A stretch of 64,000 nucleotides of DNA from Accumulibacter sp. (GTDB lineage Bacteria > Pseudomonadota > Gammaproteobacteria > Burkholderiales > Rhodocyclaceae). The stretch spans positions 1 through 64,000 of the forward strand of contig NZ_JAMTDX010000041.1 of the NCBI RefSeq assembly GCF_023806625.1, given 5' to 3'. Position 1 is the stretch's first letter; the number at the start of each line of letters is the position of its first letter. Position numbers and translations under genes: made by a program. Positions 11,025 through 20,711 of the stretch are shown piece by piece. The notes under the pieces are model-generated. The model had not been told where the DNA came from, ran no database searches, and saw only the letters and a list, made by a program, of their open reading frames with translations.

Positions 11025-11723
11025 TCACCGGACTCGCCATGATCCCGGGTCGCTGGCCGTCCGGGAGGACCGCTCTGCGGCGACTTCGCTTGGCCCGACC
11101 CATTTGCCGGATGTTGCACCCTGAAGGCAGAGGCCCCGCTGCTCGAGGCATTCCGGGCAGACGCCGAAGACCACGGTCAATACGGGCGACATCGCCTGCG
11201 GAAGTCGGCCCCGGCTGACGGCTTCGTCGATTTCCTGCCAGGTCTGTCCGAGACGGATGCGGTTGCAGACGCTGCAGCGCTTGATCCGCGGCGCCAAAGA
11301 GCGCGCGGGTGCCGCGGTCACTCGCAGAGGGTAGCGACAGACTTCGCTGCGGATTAGTCGGTGCACGACCTTGACCTGGCCACCGTCGCCCGGAAGGATG
11401 GTCATCTCCATGAACCGGCGAACCTCGGGCGAGTCGCAGCGATACAGGCGCTGGATTCGGCGCTGCATCGTCCGCGCCGACATCAGCATCGTGCGCACGA
11501 ACATGCGAGTGATGTCACCGGTGATGAACTCGTCGAGCGGACGATCGATGATCCGCCTTCCGACGATCGCCTCGCCGCCGTTGGCCAGCGCGAAGCGGTC
11601 CCAGTCGCCAGCAACGGCGATGATCCGGTCGGCGCCATCGAGCGTATAGCTGAGCTGCTCGGTCGTTGGCGAGTGATCCAGCGTCGTGCGCGGACGAGCG
11701 CCGGGAGGGACGAATTCCTTCAC
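11025..11723 (-). CDS. PAS-like protein with C-terminal Cys cluster
   Basis: 232 residues from a GTG start 4 bases after the stop of the large CheB/GGDEF/EAL gene, so probably translated with it. Residues 20-100 look like a PAS domain (YTLDGADRIIAVAGDWDRFA). Residues 140-205 contain CSVCNRIRLG and FGVCPECL, four cysteines in the CxxC...CxxC spacing seen at the end of some PAS and response-regulator proteins, possibly a metal site. The end of the protein is low complexity. No catalytic domain is visible. A sensory or adaptor role with the upstream c-di-GMP enzyme is inference from the coupling. Confidence 0.65.
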   Translation of the reverse strand: MKEFVPPGARPRTTLDHSPTTEQLSYTLDGADRIIAVAGDWDRFALANGGEAIVGRRIIDRPLDEFITGDITRMFVRTMLMSARTMQRRIQRLYRCDSPEVRRFMEMTILPGDGGQVKVVHRLIRSEVCRYPLRVTAAPARSLAPRIKRCSVCNRIRLGQTWQEIDEAVSRGRLPQAMSPVLTVVFGVCPECLEQRGLCLQGATSGKWVGPSEVAAERSSRTASDPGSWRVR

Positions 11724-11727
11724 CCCT

Positions 11728-14700
11728 TCAGGCCGTCTGCCGCCCGTTCAGCCATTTGACGAAGTCATCGGGCGACAACGGCGGGGCGTAGAGATAACCC
11801 TGGCCGCCGTGACAGCCCGATGCGTCGAGCTCGGCGTGCTGGTCGGCGATCTCGACACCCTCGGCGACGACGCTCATCCCGAGGTGACGGGCCAGGGCAA
11901 TGATCGCTGAGCCGATCGCCCGGTCGTCACTGTTGACCGAGATGCCATCGACGAAGCTGCGGGCGATCTTCAGCTCATGGATCGGGAAGCGTTTGAGGTA
12001 CGAGAGCGACGAAAAGCCCGTACCGAAGTCGTCGATGCTTATCAGCAGGCCGAAGTCGACGAGATCGGAGAGCATCCGCTGGGCCCGGTCGAAATCCATC
12101 AGCACGCCCTCGGTGATCTCCACGCAGAGGCGATGTGGCGCGACGCCATGGTCGCTGACGATGCGCATCAGGTCGGCCGCCATGCCATCCTTCCGGAAAT
12201 GTCGCGCTGAAATATTGACGCTGATGCGCATCGCCGGCAGGCCCTGGCTGTCCCAATCGACGATTTGCCGGCAAGCCTCGCCGAGCACCCATTCGTCGAT
12301 CGCCACGATCAGTTTGCTCTGCTCGGCGACCGGAATGAAGACCGTCGGCTCGACGAGCTCACCGCTGCATCGCCAGCGGACCAGCGCCTCGGCGCCGACG
12401 AGGCGATGATCGTCGAGGCGCACCTGCGGCTGATACTGGACGAACAGTTCGCTGTTGTCGATCGCCCTGCGCAGGCCGGTTTCCAGCGCCAGGCGTCGGG
12501 TCGCCTGGCTGGCGAGGTCGGCGGTAAAGAAGCGGAAAGCGTTCTTGCCGTGGTCTTTCGCGCGGTACATCGCCGAATCGGCGTTGCGCATCAGAGTCGT
12601 CGCGTCGGCGGCATCCTCCGGGAACATGCTCAGCCCGATGCTCGCGCTGATGAAACACTCGTGCTCGTCGAAACGGTAGCTCGCCGAGAGTGCGCCAAGC
12701 AGGCGCTCGGCGGTCAACGTCGCGTCGTGGCGATCGGCACTCTCGAGCAGAACGACGAATTCGTCGCCGCCGAGTCTGGCGACCGTATCTTCGGAGCGGA
12801 CGCACTCGAGCAGACGCCTCGCCGCCTGCCTGAGCAGCTTGTCACCGATGTCATGACCGAGGGTGTCGTTGATCACCTTGAAGTTGTCGAGATCGATGAA
12901 CACCACCCCCGCGCTCTGGTGGCTGCGTTCCGCCCGCGCCAGGGCCAGTTGCAGGCGGTCGTTGAACAATGCACGATTGGGCAGGCCGGTCAGCTCGTCG
13001 TGGGTGGCGAGGTACTCGATGCGCTGCTGCGATTCGCGGGCCTCGGTGATGTCATTGAACATGCCCACGTAGTTGAGGATCTTGCCGCTGGCGTCCCTGA
13101 CCGTGTTGATCGACAGCCATTCGAGGTATTCCTCACCGTCCTTGCGCCGGTTCCAGATTTCTCCGCGCCAGACGCCGTAGCGATTGACGTGGTCCCACAT
13201 TTCGGCATAGAACTCCGGCGGCGTGCGCCCCGAGCGGAGGATGCCGGGCTTCTTGCCGACGACTTCGTCGCGGCGGTAGCCGGTCAGCCCGGAGAAGGCG
13301 TCGTTCACGGTCAATATCCGCTGCTCCGGGTCGGTGACCATCACGCCTTCCGAGGAACGCTCGAAGACCAGGGCCGCCAGTCTCAGCTGGTCTTCAGCCA
13401 GCTTGCGGGCGGTGATGTCGGTCGCCTGGAAGCACAGGCCGGTGATCGCGCCGTCCTCGTCGACGAGCGGGAAGCGGACGACGAGGAAATGGCGGGGGCC
13501 GTCGGGCAGCGGCAACGTTTCCTCGCGCTCGATCGCCTGGCGCAGCTTGATCGCTTCGAACTCGCTGTCGCGAAACATTTCTGCGATCGCCGCGGGAAAG
13601 AGCTGGATATCGGTTTTCCCGATCGCTGCGCCGGCGCCGAAACCGAGTGTCTGCTCGAACTTCGGGTTGGTGAACTGGTAGCGGCCCGAAGCATCCTTGA
13701 CGGCCATCAGCGAAACCGAGTTGTTCATCACCGCGAGCAGGCGGACCTGCGTTTCGCGCGCCGAACGCTCGATCTCGTACAGGTTGGTGTTGTCGGCGAA
13801 GAGCAGGATCACGCCGCCGATCCGCTGAGCTTCGCGCAGCAACGGTGCAATATGCAGCACGTAGTGGCGGCGGTTGGCGTTGACGATCTGACGGTCGAGA
13901 GCCGTCTGGCTCTCGATCACCTGCGCGATGTCAGGCAGCAGGTCGGGAATGTCGCCGGGTAGCGGCAAATCGCGGAGGTGCCGGCCGACATGCACCGGGG
14001 CGAGCTTGAAAAGGCGCGCCGCCGTGCTGTTGAAGCGCTGCAGCGAGCCCTTCGGGTCGAGTACCAACAGTGGGTAGTCAACGCTGTTCTGGATGCACTC
14101 GAGCTCGCTGTTCAGTTCCTGTGTCTCGGCGGTCTTGATCTGCAATTCTTCGTTGACCGTCGCGAGTTCCTCGTTGGTCGACTGCAGTTCTTCGTTCGAC
14201 GCCTCGAGCTCCTCGTTCGACGCCTGCATCTCCTCGTTCGACGCCTGAATCTCTTCGTTGAGGGCCTGCATTTCCTCGTTCGAAGTCTCGAGTTCCTCGA
14301 CCAGCGTCTGCAGGTGCTCGCGCGTCGCGGCGAGTTCGTCCTCGAGTTCCTTGGCGTCGATGCTGACGCTCTCCTCTCCCGGGCTCCTTCCCGTTGGCGG
14401 TGGCAGCCACTCGATGCACACCATGAACAGTGCCTCGGGGCCGGAATCGGACACCGGATGAACCGAAAGGCGTACGCCACGGTTGGGGTCGAGCGCCTTG
14501 ATGTGTCTCGGGCGGCCGACCGCGACGGCCTGCTTGACCTGGGTCTGGCGCATCAGGACCTGGACCTCGGTACGCAATTCGCGGCGGATCAGCGAGATCA
14601 GGTCGAAAGCCGGTCGTCCCGGTGAAACGTTGAGCAGGCGGCCGGCGTCGCCGTGAATGTGCCTGATCTCGAACTTGCCGTTGATCAGGATGCTTGTCGG

Positions 14701-16341
14701 TATGAAGTGCCGTCCGGCGGCTTCGAGCAGGATGTTCTCGAAGCCCAGGGGCGTCGTCGGCTTGCCCTGTCTGAGGTGCTGGTTGAGGCCAGCCGCCGGG
14801 AGCTGGATCTCGGCGCGGGGTAGCGGAAGGCGCGCACTGCTGCCGTGTCGCCGGTAGAGTCGGGCCTCCTTGTCGACGACGCTGAACAGCCCTTCCTGCT
14901 GGAAAATGCCCTCCGACTTGCCGAGGAACAGGTAGGCTCCGGGGTTCAGCGCGTAATGGAAGACCGAGAGCAGCCGCGCCTGCAGGTCGCCCTGAAAGTA
15001 GATCAGGACGTTGCGGCAGCTGATCAGGTCGAGGCGCAGGAAAGGCGGATCCTGGACCAGATCCTGGCGAGCGAAGATCACTGCGTCGCGCAGGTTCTTG
15101 TTGATCTCGTAGCGGTCGCCATGCAGCGTGAAATGGGCGCGAATGCGGTTGCGGTCCATGTGCGCCACGCTCGACGGCGCGAAGACGCCGCGTCTGGCGA
15201 GGGCCATCGCGTCGAGATCGATGTCGGTGGCGAAGATCTGCAGGCGATACTGGTCGAAGGCCGCGCCGAGCCGTTCGGCAAAGAGGATGGCCAGCGAGTA
15301 GGCTTCCTCGCCGGTCGCGCACCCGGCGACCCAGACCCGGATGTCGTCTCCGGGCTGCTTGGTCGCGACGATTTCGCCGATCACCTTGTCGAGTCGGGCG
15401 AAAGCATCAGTGTCGCGAAAGAATGCGGTGACCGAGATCAGAATGTCCTTGCACAGCTTGTCGAGTTCGACTGGCGTCGCGTCGACGACCTGCAGGTAGT
15501 CCTGGAGCGTGCTGACGTGGTTCGCGGCCATCCGTCGCTCGATGCGCCGCCACAGCGTCGGCTCCTTGTACTGCGAGAAGTCCACCTTGGTCCTCGCGCG
15601 CACCTTGCCCAGCAGCGTCTTCAGCGTCGCCGGGGCGCTGGCCGCCTGCGTCGCGACCGGGATCAGACCGCGGTTGAGCACGATCAGGCTGATCTCGGCG
15701 CCCATGTTCTCCGGCGGCAGAATCCAGTCGACACTGCCGGTGTCGATCGCCGACTGGGGCATTCCGCTGTACTTGGCGGTGTCGGGATCCTGGGAGAAGG
15801 TGAAGCCACCGGCCGCCTTGATCGCGTGAATTCCGGCAGCCCCGTCGGAACCAGTGCCCGAGAGGATGATGCCGATGGTCGACTCCCCGACATCCTCGGC
15901 GAGTGACGCAAAGAAACGATTGACCGAAGGCTTGGGCATCGACTCGCGCGCCGGCTCGACGAGCCGGAAATGGCCATCGAGCAGCGTCAGATTGCGGTTC
16001 GGCGGAGTGATGTACACGGTGTTCGGCTCGGGTAGCATGCCGTCCTCGATGTCCCTGACCGGCATCGTCGTTTCCCGGCCGAGCAGTTGGGACATCATGC
16101 TGCGGTAGGTCGGCGAGAGGTGCTGAACGACGACGTAGCTGAGCCCGAGGTTCTTCGGCAGGCTCGGCAGCAGCAGGCTCAGGGCTTCGAGGCCGCCAGC
16201 CGACGCACCGATTCCGACGATGAACGGGCGTTCATCGTCGCGGGTCGTGGGCGTCTCTGTTCCTGCAGTGCGGAAGCCGTCAGGTTGCTTGCGTGGACTC
16301 GAACGCCTTCTTCTTGGTTGTTCTTCGCTGGCCATGCTCAT
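11728..16341 (-). CDS. CheB-CheR-PAS3-GGDEF-EAL fusion protein
   Basis: 1537 residues. In order: CheB methylesterase (about 38-225; Ser in GIGASAGG, His in VVQHLSP, Asp in SGTGSDGAAG); CheR methyltransferase (235-500; VAGCATGEEAYS, SCRNVLIYF); a Glu-rich coiled coil of tandem 7-residue SNEELQA-like repeats (650-735); three PAS domains (about 740-850, 855-980, 985-1105); GGDEF (1110-1270; intact RLGGDEF, with RSED as an RxxD inhibitory site); and EAL (1285-1530; AEALVRW, DDFGTGFSSL). All catalytic signatures look intact, so it may both make and break c-di-GMP. No membrane segment; no CheB receiver domain. Two Met lie at the start (16341 and 16335). Confidence 0.93.
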   Translation of the reverse strand: MSMASEEQPRRRRSSPRKQPDGFRTAGTETPTTRDDERPFIVGIGASAGGLEALSLLLPSLPKNLGLSYVVVQHLSPTYRSMMSQLLGRETTMPVRDIEDGMLPEPNTVYITPPNRNLTLLDGHFRLVEPARESMPKPSVNRFFASLAEDVGESTIGIILSGTGSDGAAGIHAIKAAGGFTFSQDPDTAKYSGMPQSAIDTGSVDWILPPENMGAEISLIVLNRGLIPVATQAASAPATLKTLLGKVRARTKVDFSQYKEPTLWRRIERRMAANHVSTLQDYLQVVDATPVELDKLCKDILISVTAFFRDTDAFARLDKVIGEIVATKQPGDDIRVWVAGCATGEEAYSLAILFAERLGAAFDQYRLQIFATDIDLDAMALARRGVFAPSSVAHMDRNRIRAHFTLHGDRYEINKNLRDAVIFARQDLVQDPPFLRLDLISCRNVLIYFQGDLQARLLSVFHYALNPGAYLFLGKSEGIFQQEGLFSVVDKEARLYRRHGSSARLPLPRAEIQLPAAGLNQHLRQGKPTTPLGFENILLEAAGRHFIPTSILINGKFEIRHIHGDAGRLLNVSPGRPAFDLISLIRRELRTEVQVLMRQTQVKQAVAVGRPRHIKALDPNRGVRLSVHPVSDSGPEALFMVCIEWLPPPTGRSPGEESVSIDAKELEDELAATREHLQTLVEELETSNEEMQALNEEIQASNEEMQASNEELEASNEELQSTNEELATVNEELQIKTAETQELNSELECIQNSVDYPLLVLDPKGSLQRFNSTAARLFKLAPVHVGRHLRDLPLPGDIPDLLPDIAQVIESQTALDRQIVNANRRHYVLHIAPLLREAQRIGGVILLFADNTNLYEIERSARETQVRLLAVMNNSVSLMAVKDASGRYQFTNPKFEQTLGFGAGAAIGKTDIQLFPAAIAEMFRDSEFEAIKLRQAIEREETLPLPDGPRHFLVVRFPLVDEDGAITGLCFQATDITARKLAEDQLRLAALVFERSSEGVMVTDPEQRILTVNDAFSGLTGYRRDEVVGKKPGILRSGRTPPEFYAEMWDHVNRYGVWRGEIWNRRKDGEEYLEWLSINTVRDASGKILNYVGMFNDITEARESQQRIEYLATHDELTGLPNRALFNDRLQLALARAERSHQSAGVVFIDLDNFKVINDTLGHDIGDKLLRQAARRLLECVRSEDTVARLGGDEFVVLLESADRHDATLTAERLLGALSASYRFDEHECFISASIGLSMFPEDAADATTLMRNADSAMYRAKDHGKNAFRFFTADLASQATRRLALETGLRRAIDNSELFVQYQPQVRLDDHRLVGAEALVRWRCSGELVEPTVFIPVAEQSKLIVAIDEWVLGEACRQIVDWDSQGLPAMRISVNISARHFRKDGMAADLMRIVSDHGVAPHRLCVEITEGVLMDFDRAQRMLSDLVDFGLLISIDDFGTGFSSLSYLKRFPIHELKIARSFVDGISVNSDDRAIGSAIIALARHLGMSVVAEGVEIADQHAELDASGCHGGQGYLYAPPLSPDDFVKWLNGRQTA
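14140..14310 (-). repeat. tandem 21-bp coding repeats (7-residue coiled coil)
   Basis: Within the CheB-CheR fusion, about eight successive units encode variants of S-N-E-E-(L/M)-(Q/E)-(A/S), ending LATVNEELQ. At DNA level the 21-base units are similar but not identical, as expected for an old heptad-repeat helix that joins the CheR and PAS parts. Confidence 0.75.
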
Positions 16342-16573
16342 CGCTTCCTTTTCTCCGAACTCGTCGGGGCCGCAGGCGGCGACAGGAAAACGTCACGTTG
16401 ACCGGCGGTCTGGCCGCCGGGTTCCCGGGGGGTGGATGCCGACATGCTCCGCTGCCGGCAGGTGTGCATCGATCGCCCGCCTGGAACGGGGAGTCGCGTG
16501 ATGCTTCCGGCGGCTCGGCGGGGAGCCGTCCGGCGCCCGGTTGTCGCTACTTGCAGGGGTCGCTCGCCCGCGC

Positions 16574-17434
16574 TCAGACGTTCGGCGGCCACGGTGCCAG
16601 CCCTCTCGGCGTCTCGATGCTGCCCAGGGCGAGGCGGAAACCCGTGCTCCGCGGTCGGTACGCCGGCTCGATGCGGCTCCTGTTGGCCGACCGGGCGTAG
16701 CGCGCCGGGTCGCTCCATGTGCCGCCGCGCAGCACCCGCATCTTGCCCGAAGACGGTCCCTGGGGATTGGTCTGGGGTGTCGTCGGATAGTCGGAGTACC
16801 AGTCGGCGCACCATTCCCAGACGTTGCCGTGCATCTCGTACAGTCCCCAGGGGTTGGCCGGCAGAGAGGCCACCGGGCACGGTTGCCCGCGAAACAGCCC
16901 CTTCTCGGCGCCCGGGTAAGGGTAGTCGCCGTGGTAATTCACCTGATCGGTCGTCACCCGTTCGCCAAAGCAGAAGGGCGTTCGGGTTCCCGCGCGGCAG
17001 GCGTATTCCCATTCGGCCTCGCTCGGCAGCCGCGCATGAAGCCCGGGGAACCGCCGGTTGAGTTCATCGATGAACCGCTGGGCATCGTGCCAGGCGACAT
17101 TTTCGACCGGTTTGCGCGGGTCATCCTGAAAATGGCTGGGATTGACCGGCCAGACGGCCAGCCAGAAAGCCTGGGTGCAGGCCGTGTCGGCGAGCCAGAA
17201 GCCACGGCTCAGACTCACCTCGTGCAGGGTCTCCGAGCTTCCTCGCAATGCCTCGCTGGTTGGTGAGCCCATCAGGAACTTCCCCGGCGGGATCCAGCGG
17301 AAGACCTGCTGCGCGCCACCCACCGCGAGGGCGCATGAAGTACCGAAGGTGTCTTCAATCGGGCCGCTGGTCCACGGCACTGGCTTCGGCTCACGGCGAG
17401 CGCTTCGGGGCGGGGCAGGGCTAGGGTCCAGCAT
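16574..17434 (-). CDS. SUMF1/formylglycine-generating-enzyme-fold protein, probably not an FGE
   Basis: 286 residues. Typical sulfatase-modifying-factor motifs are present: FRWIPPGKFLMGS near 45, LPSEAEWEYACRAGT near 155, EMHGNVWEWCADWY near 215, and VLRGGTW...TGFRLA at the end. The RGGTW segment continues SDPARYARS, with no Cys where formylglycine-generating enzymes carry their active-site pair, so it is unlikely to make formylglycine; related folds occur in EgtB- and PvdO-type proteins and in effectors. No sulfatase is seen in the window. GGAG lies 6 bases before the ATG. No signal peptide is clear. It lies upstream of the CheB fusion on the same strand with a 232-base gap. Confidence 0.8.
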   Translation of the reverse strand: MLDPSPAPPRSARREPKPVPWTSGPIEDTFGTSCALAVGGAQQVFRWIPPGKFLMGSPTSEALRGSSETLHEVSLSRGFWLADTACTQAFWLAVWPVNPSHFQDDPRKPVENVAWHDAQRFIDELNRRFPGLHARLPSEAEWEYACRAGTRTPFCFGERVTTDQVNYHGDYPYPGAEKGLFRGQPCPVASLPANPWGLYEMHGNVWEWCADWYSDYPTTPQTNPQGPSSGKMRVLRGGTWSDPARYARSANRSRIEPAYRPRSTGFRLALGSIETPRGLAPWPPNV

Positions 17435-17738
17435 CTTTGCTCCTTGAGTAGGCGCATCCCCGTAGAGGCGAGTTCCCGGCGATTGGCCCCGATGGTTGGC
17501 TGACCGCAGGGACCGGCGGCAGGACCATCTTCCGCCGGGTCGTCGCCCCCCTTTCCGCTGAGCGGAGGCGCGCTGAAGATCGCCCGTCAGTCTACCCGTG
17601 CGCGCCCCGGACGGGAAGGTGGTCGCCTGCCCGCGTCAAAGGCTCGATCGCCGGCCTCTCGCCTGAACCGTCTGTCTCTGACGCGGCAAACGGGGTAGAA
17701 TGCCATCCCTGCTGCCCCTCGCCAGATGCCTGAAGCTC
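17435..17738 (+). other. intergenic region upstream of dusB
   Basis: About 300 bases between the divergent SUMF1-fold gene and dusB. It holds the Shine-Dalgarno of the former at its left end and a TAGAAT -10-like hexamer at 17696-17701 pointing to dusB without a convincing -35. Nothing else is recognised. Confidence 0.4.
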
Positions 17739-18770
17739 ATGGAATTCCTCGGGTTTTCGCTTCGCAACCAGCTCTTCGTCGCGCCGATGGCCGGGGTGAC
17801 CGACCGGCCGTTCAGACAGTTGTGCAAGCGCATGGGGGCCGGCTTGGCCGTGTCCGAGATGGTGACCTCGAATTCGCTGCTTTACGGGAGTGTGAAGACG
17901 CGTCGTCGTGCCGATCACGAGGGTGAAGTCGCGCCAATCGCGGTGCAGATCGCCGGTGCGAGTCCGTTGATGATGGCTGATGCGGCGCGCTACAACGTCG
18001 ATCGGGGAGCACAGATCATCGACATCAACATGGGTTGTCCGGCAAAGAAGGTATGCAACGTCATGGCCGGATCGGCACTCCTCAGGGACGAGCCGCTCGT
18101 CGGCCGGATTCTCGAGGCGGTGACCGCCGCCGTTCCGGACACGCCGGTGACACTCAAGATCCGCACGGGCTGGGATGCGCAGCAGCGCAATGCCCTGCGC
18201 ATCCTGAAGATCGCCGAGCAGTCCGGCGTCAGGGCACTCGCGGTGCACGGCCGGACGCGCGCCTGTGGTTTCAGGGGTCAGGCCGAATACGATACGATAC
18301 GCTCGATCAAGGCCGTGGCCCGGATCCCGGTGATCGCCAACGGCGATATCGACTCACCGGCCAAAGCGAAAGCGGTTCTCGAGTCGACCGGCGCGGATGC
18401 GCTGATGATCGGCCGCGCTGCCCAGGGTCGCCCGTGGCTGTTCCGGGAGATCGAGCATTTCCTGAACACCGGTGAGCATCTGCCAGCGCCGCCGGTGAGT
18501 GAAATCAGCGCCATCCTGCTCGCCCATCTCGAGGACCTTTATGCCTTCTACGGGCTCGACGCCGGGGTCCGTGTGGCGCGGAAGCACGTTTCCTGGTATA
18601 CGAGGGGATTGCCCGGGTCGGCGTCGTTTCGCTCGCGGATGAATCAGCTGCTTACCGCGGGCGATCAGCGGCAGGCGGTCCGGGACTTTTTCTCGGCGCT
18701 GGCGGAAGATGGGGGTCAACTGCCAGTTTCCGGCGTTCCGGCCGAGCAGTTCGAGGAACTCGCTGCATGA
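17739..18770 (+). CDS. dusB: tRNA-dihydrouridine synthase B
   Basis: 343 residues from ATG 17739. An in-frame ATG at 17700 would lie inside the -10-like TAGAAT (17696-17701), and the family N-terminus is close to LGFSLRNQLFVAPMAGVTD. DusB is an FMN enzyme that reduces uridines in tRNA D-loops. VAPMAGVTDRPFR, the DINMGCPAKKVCN active-site loop with its catalytic Cys, and the GRAAQGRPWLF FMN-phosphate motif are seen. It overlaps fis by 4 bases, the conserved dusB-fis operon of proteobacteria. Confidence 0.95.
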   Translation: MEFLGFSLRNQLFVAPMAGVTDRPFRQLCKRMGAGLAVSEMVTSNSLLYGSVKTRRRADHEGEVAPIAVQIAGASPLMMADAARYNVDRGAQIIDINMGCPAKKVCNVMAGSALLRDEPLVGRILEAVTAAVPDTPVTLKIRTGWDAQQRNALRILKIAEQSGVRALAVHGRTRACGFRGQAEYDTIRSIKAVARIPVIANGDIDSPAKAKAVLESTGADALMIGRAAQGRPWLFREIEHFLNTGEHLPAPPVSEISAILLAHLEDLYAFYGLDAGVRVARKHVSWYTRGLPGSASFRSRMNQLLTAGDQRQAVRDFFSALAEDGGQLPVSGVPAEQFEELAA

Positions 18771-19018
18771 AGCCCGATCACCTCGGCGAGGATGACATTG
18801 CCGGGTGTGTCGGCAAGGCACTGGAAAACTACTTTCATCGCCTCGACGGCGAGAAGCCGGTGGCTGTCTATCAGATGGTGATGCGCAGCGTCGAACGCCC
18901 GATGCTCGAAGTCGTTCTCAGGCAGGCCCAGGGGAATCAGACGCTGGCCGCGGCGATCCTCGGAATCAATCGCAACACGCTGCGCAAGAAGCTGCTCGAC
19001 CACGGTCTGTTCCCGTGA
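18767..19018 (+). CDS. fis: Fis-family DNA-binding protein
   Basis: 83 residues, slightly shorter than E. coli Fis (98). The C-terminal helix-turn-helix reads [21 protein letters not shown], nearly identical to other Fis proteins. The N-terminal beta-arm region is shortened. Fis bends DNA and controls rRNA promoters and recombination. It is translationally coupled to dusB through ATGA and followed 49 bases later by purH, the dusB-fis-purH order of betaproteobacteria. Confidence 0.94.
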   Translation: MKPDHLGEDDIAGCVGKALENYFHRLDGEKPVAVYQMVMRSVERPMLEVVLRQAQGNQTLAAAILGINRNTLRKKLLDHGLFP

Positions 19019-19067
19019 GTCGGCAGGCGTCGGTGCGCTCTCCGCAACCCTGTTTTTCTGGACGTCG

Positions 19068-20633
19068 ATGAAGATTCGCCAAGCCCTGATCAGTCTTTCG
19101 AACAAGAGTGGTGCACTGGAATTTGCCGGGGGGCTGCTGGCTCACGGTGTGAGGCTGCTGTCCACCGGCGGGACCGCCCGAATGCTCCGTGACGCCGGTC
19201 TGCCGGTTACTGAAGTCAGCGACTACACGGGCTTCCCGGAGATGCTCGACGGGCGGGTCAAGACGCTTCATCCGAAAGTGCACGCCGGGATTCTCGCGCG
19301 GCGCGATCTGCCCGAGCACAGGGAGACACTGGCCGCCCACGACATCCCGACGATCGACCTGATCTGCGTCAACCTGTACCCCTTCCAGGAAACCGTCGCC
19401 CGGGCCGGGGTCAGCCTTGACGAAGCGATCGAGAATATCGACATCGGTGGCCCGGCGATGGTTCGCTCGGCAGCGAAGAACTATGCCGGAGTCGCGGTGC
19501 TCACCGACCCGGATGATTATTCGCCGGTGCTTGCCGAGATGGCTGCCAGCGATGGCGCGCTGAGCCTGGCTACGCGCTTTGCCCTGGCAAGAAAGGCCTT
19601 CGTGCATACGGCACGCTATGACTCGGCAATCGCCAACTGGCTGACCTCGCTCGATGAGGGCAACCAGCCGCAGACCTTTCCGGGGCATCTGCATCTCGCG
19701 TTCGATCGCCTCGATACGCTGCGTTACGGGGAGAATCCGCATCAGCAGGCTGCTTTCTACCGCGACCTGACGCCAGTGCCGGGGTCGATTGCCAACTGTC
19801 GTCAGCTGCAGGGCAAGGAACTCTCGTACAACAACATTGCCGACGCGGATGCGGCCTGGGAGTGCGTGAAGACTTTCGACTCGCCAGCCTGTGTGATCAT
19901 CAAGCACGCCAATCCCTGTGGTGTGGCGGTGGACGCCAGTTTGGTCTTGGCCTACGAAAAGGCTTTCGCGACCGACTCGACTTCGGCGTTCGGCGGCATC
20001 ATCGCCTTCAATGGTCCGGTTGGCGAGGAGGTGGTCGCCGCGATGAACGCGCGCAGGCATTTCGTCGAGGTCCTGCTCGCCCCGGCGTTTACCGACACGG
20101 CGAGGGAGCTTCTCGCCGGCAAGCAGAACCTTCGCGTGCTCGAGTTGCCGCTGGCCCGCGTCTACCATGATCTCGAGTTCAAGCGCGTCGGTGGTGGGCT
20201 GCTCGTTCAGACGCCGGATCGCTTCAACGTCGGTCCTGCCGACCTGCGCGTGGTGACCCGGATCGCGCCGACCGATGCACAGATCGCCGACCTGCTCTTC
20301 GCCTATCGGGTGGCGAAGTTCGTCAAGTCCAACGCCATCGTCTTTTGCGGGAACGGCATGACGCTCGGTGTTGGCGCCGGTCAGATGAGCCGCGTCGATT
20401 CGACACGAATTGCGGTCAGCAAGGCACGCAGCGCGGGTCTCGAACTGGCTGGCGCGTGTGTGGCTTCCGACGCCTTCTTCCCGTTTCGCGACGGCATCGA
20501 CGTGATCGCCGAATCGGGCGCCCAGGCCGTGATTCAGCCGGGAGGGTCGGTCCGCGACGACGAGGTCGTCCAGGCGGCTGACGAGCATGGTCTGGCCATG
20601 GTGTTTACCGGTGCCCGCCACTTCCGCCATTGA
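19068..20633 (+). CDS. purH: bifunctional AICAR transformylase/IMP cyclohydrolase
   Basis: 521 residues, full length. The N-terminal IMP cyclohydrolase domain (1-195) has [13 protein letters not shown] and [16 protein letters not shown]. The AICAR formyltransferase domain has [25 protein letters not shown] with the catalytic Lys-His pair, and [25 protein letters not shown]. It carries out the last two steps of de novo IMP synthesis. purD follows after 78 bases, so the purine genes are probably co-transcribed. Confidence 0.97.
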   Translation: MKIRQALISLSNKSGALEFAGGLLAHGVRLLSTGGTARMLRDAGLPVTEVSDYTGFPEMLDGRVKTLHPKVHAGILARRDLPEHRETLAAHDIPTIDLICVNLYPFQETVARAGVSLDEAIENIDIGGPAMVRSAAKNYAGVAVLTDPDDYSPVLAEMAASDGALSLATRFALARKAFVHTARYDSAIANWLTSLDEGNQPQTFPGHLHLAFDRLDTLRYGENPHQQAAFYRDLTPVPGSIANCRQLQGKELSYNNIADADAAWECVKTFDSPACVIIKHANPCGVAVDASLVLAYEKAFATDSTSAFGGIIAFNGPVGEEVVAAMNARRHFVEVLLAPAFTDTARELLAGKQNLRVLELPLARVYHDLEFKRVGGGLLVQTPDRFNVGPADLRVVTRIAPTDAQIADLLFAYRVAKFVKSNAIVFCGNGMTLGVGAGQMSRVDSTRIAVSKARSAGLELAGACVASDAFFPFRDGIDVIAESGAQAVIQPGGSVRDDEVVQAADEHGLAMVFTGARHFRH

Positions 20634-20711
20634 CCTCCTGCTGCCCGGCGCGGCCCGCGCTACCGTCCGGGTCATGCGGTCGTCCTGCTCTCGGGTGCTG
20701 AAAGGAGTCTC

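Noticed and set aside
12265..13962. 565-codon plus-strand open frame opposite the CheB-CheR-GGDEF-EAL gene
   Set aside because: Shadow of a gene with all domain motifs on the minus strand.
14140..14310. Possible CRISPR-like or tandem DNA repeat
   Set aside because: Units are contiguous 21-base codon blocks inside a gene without spacers; they encode a coiled coil.
16574..17434. Formylglycine-generating enzyme for a sulfatase
   Set aside because: The active-site Cys positions are not Cys and no sulfatase gene is in the window.
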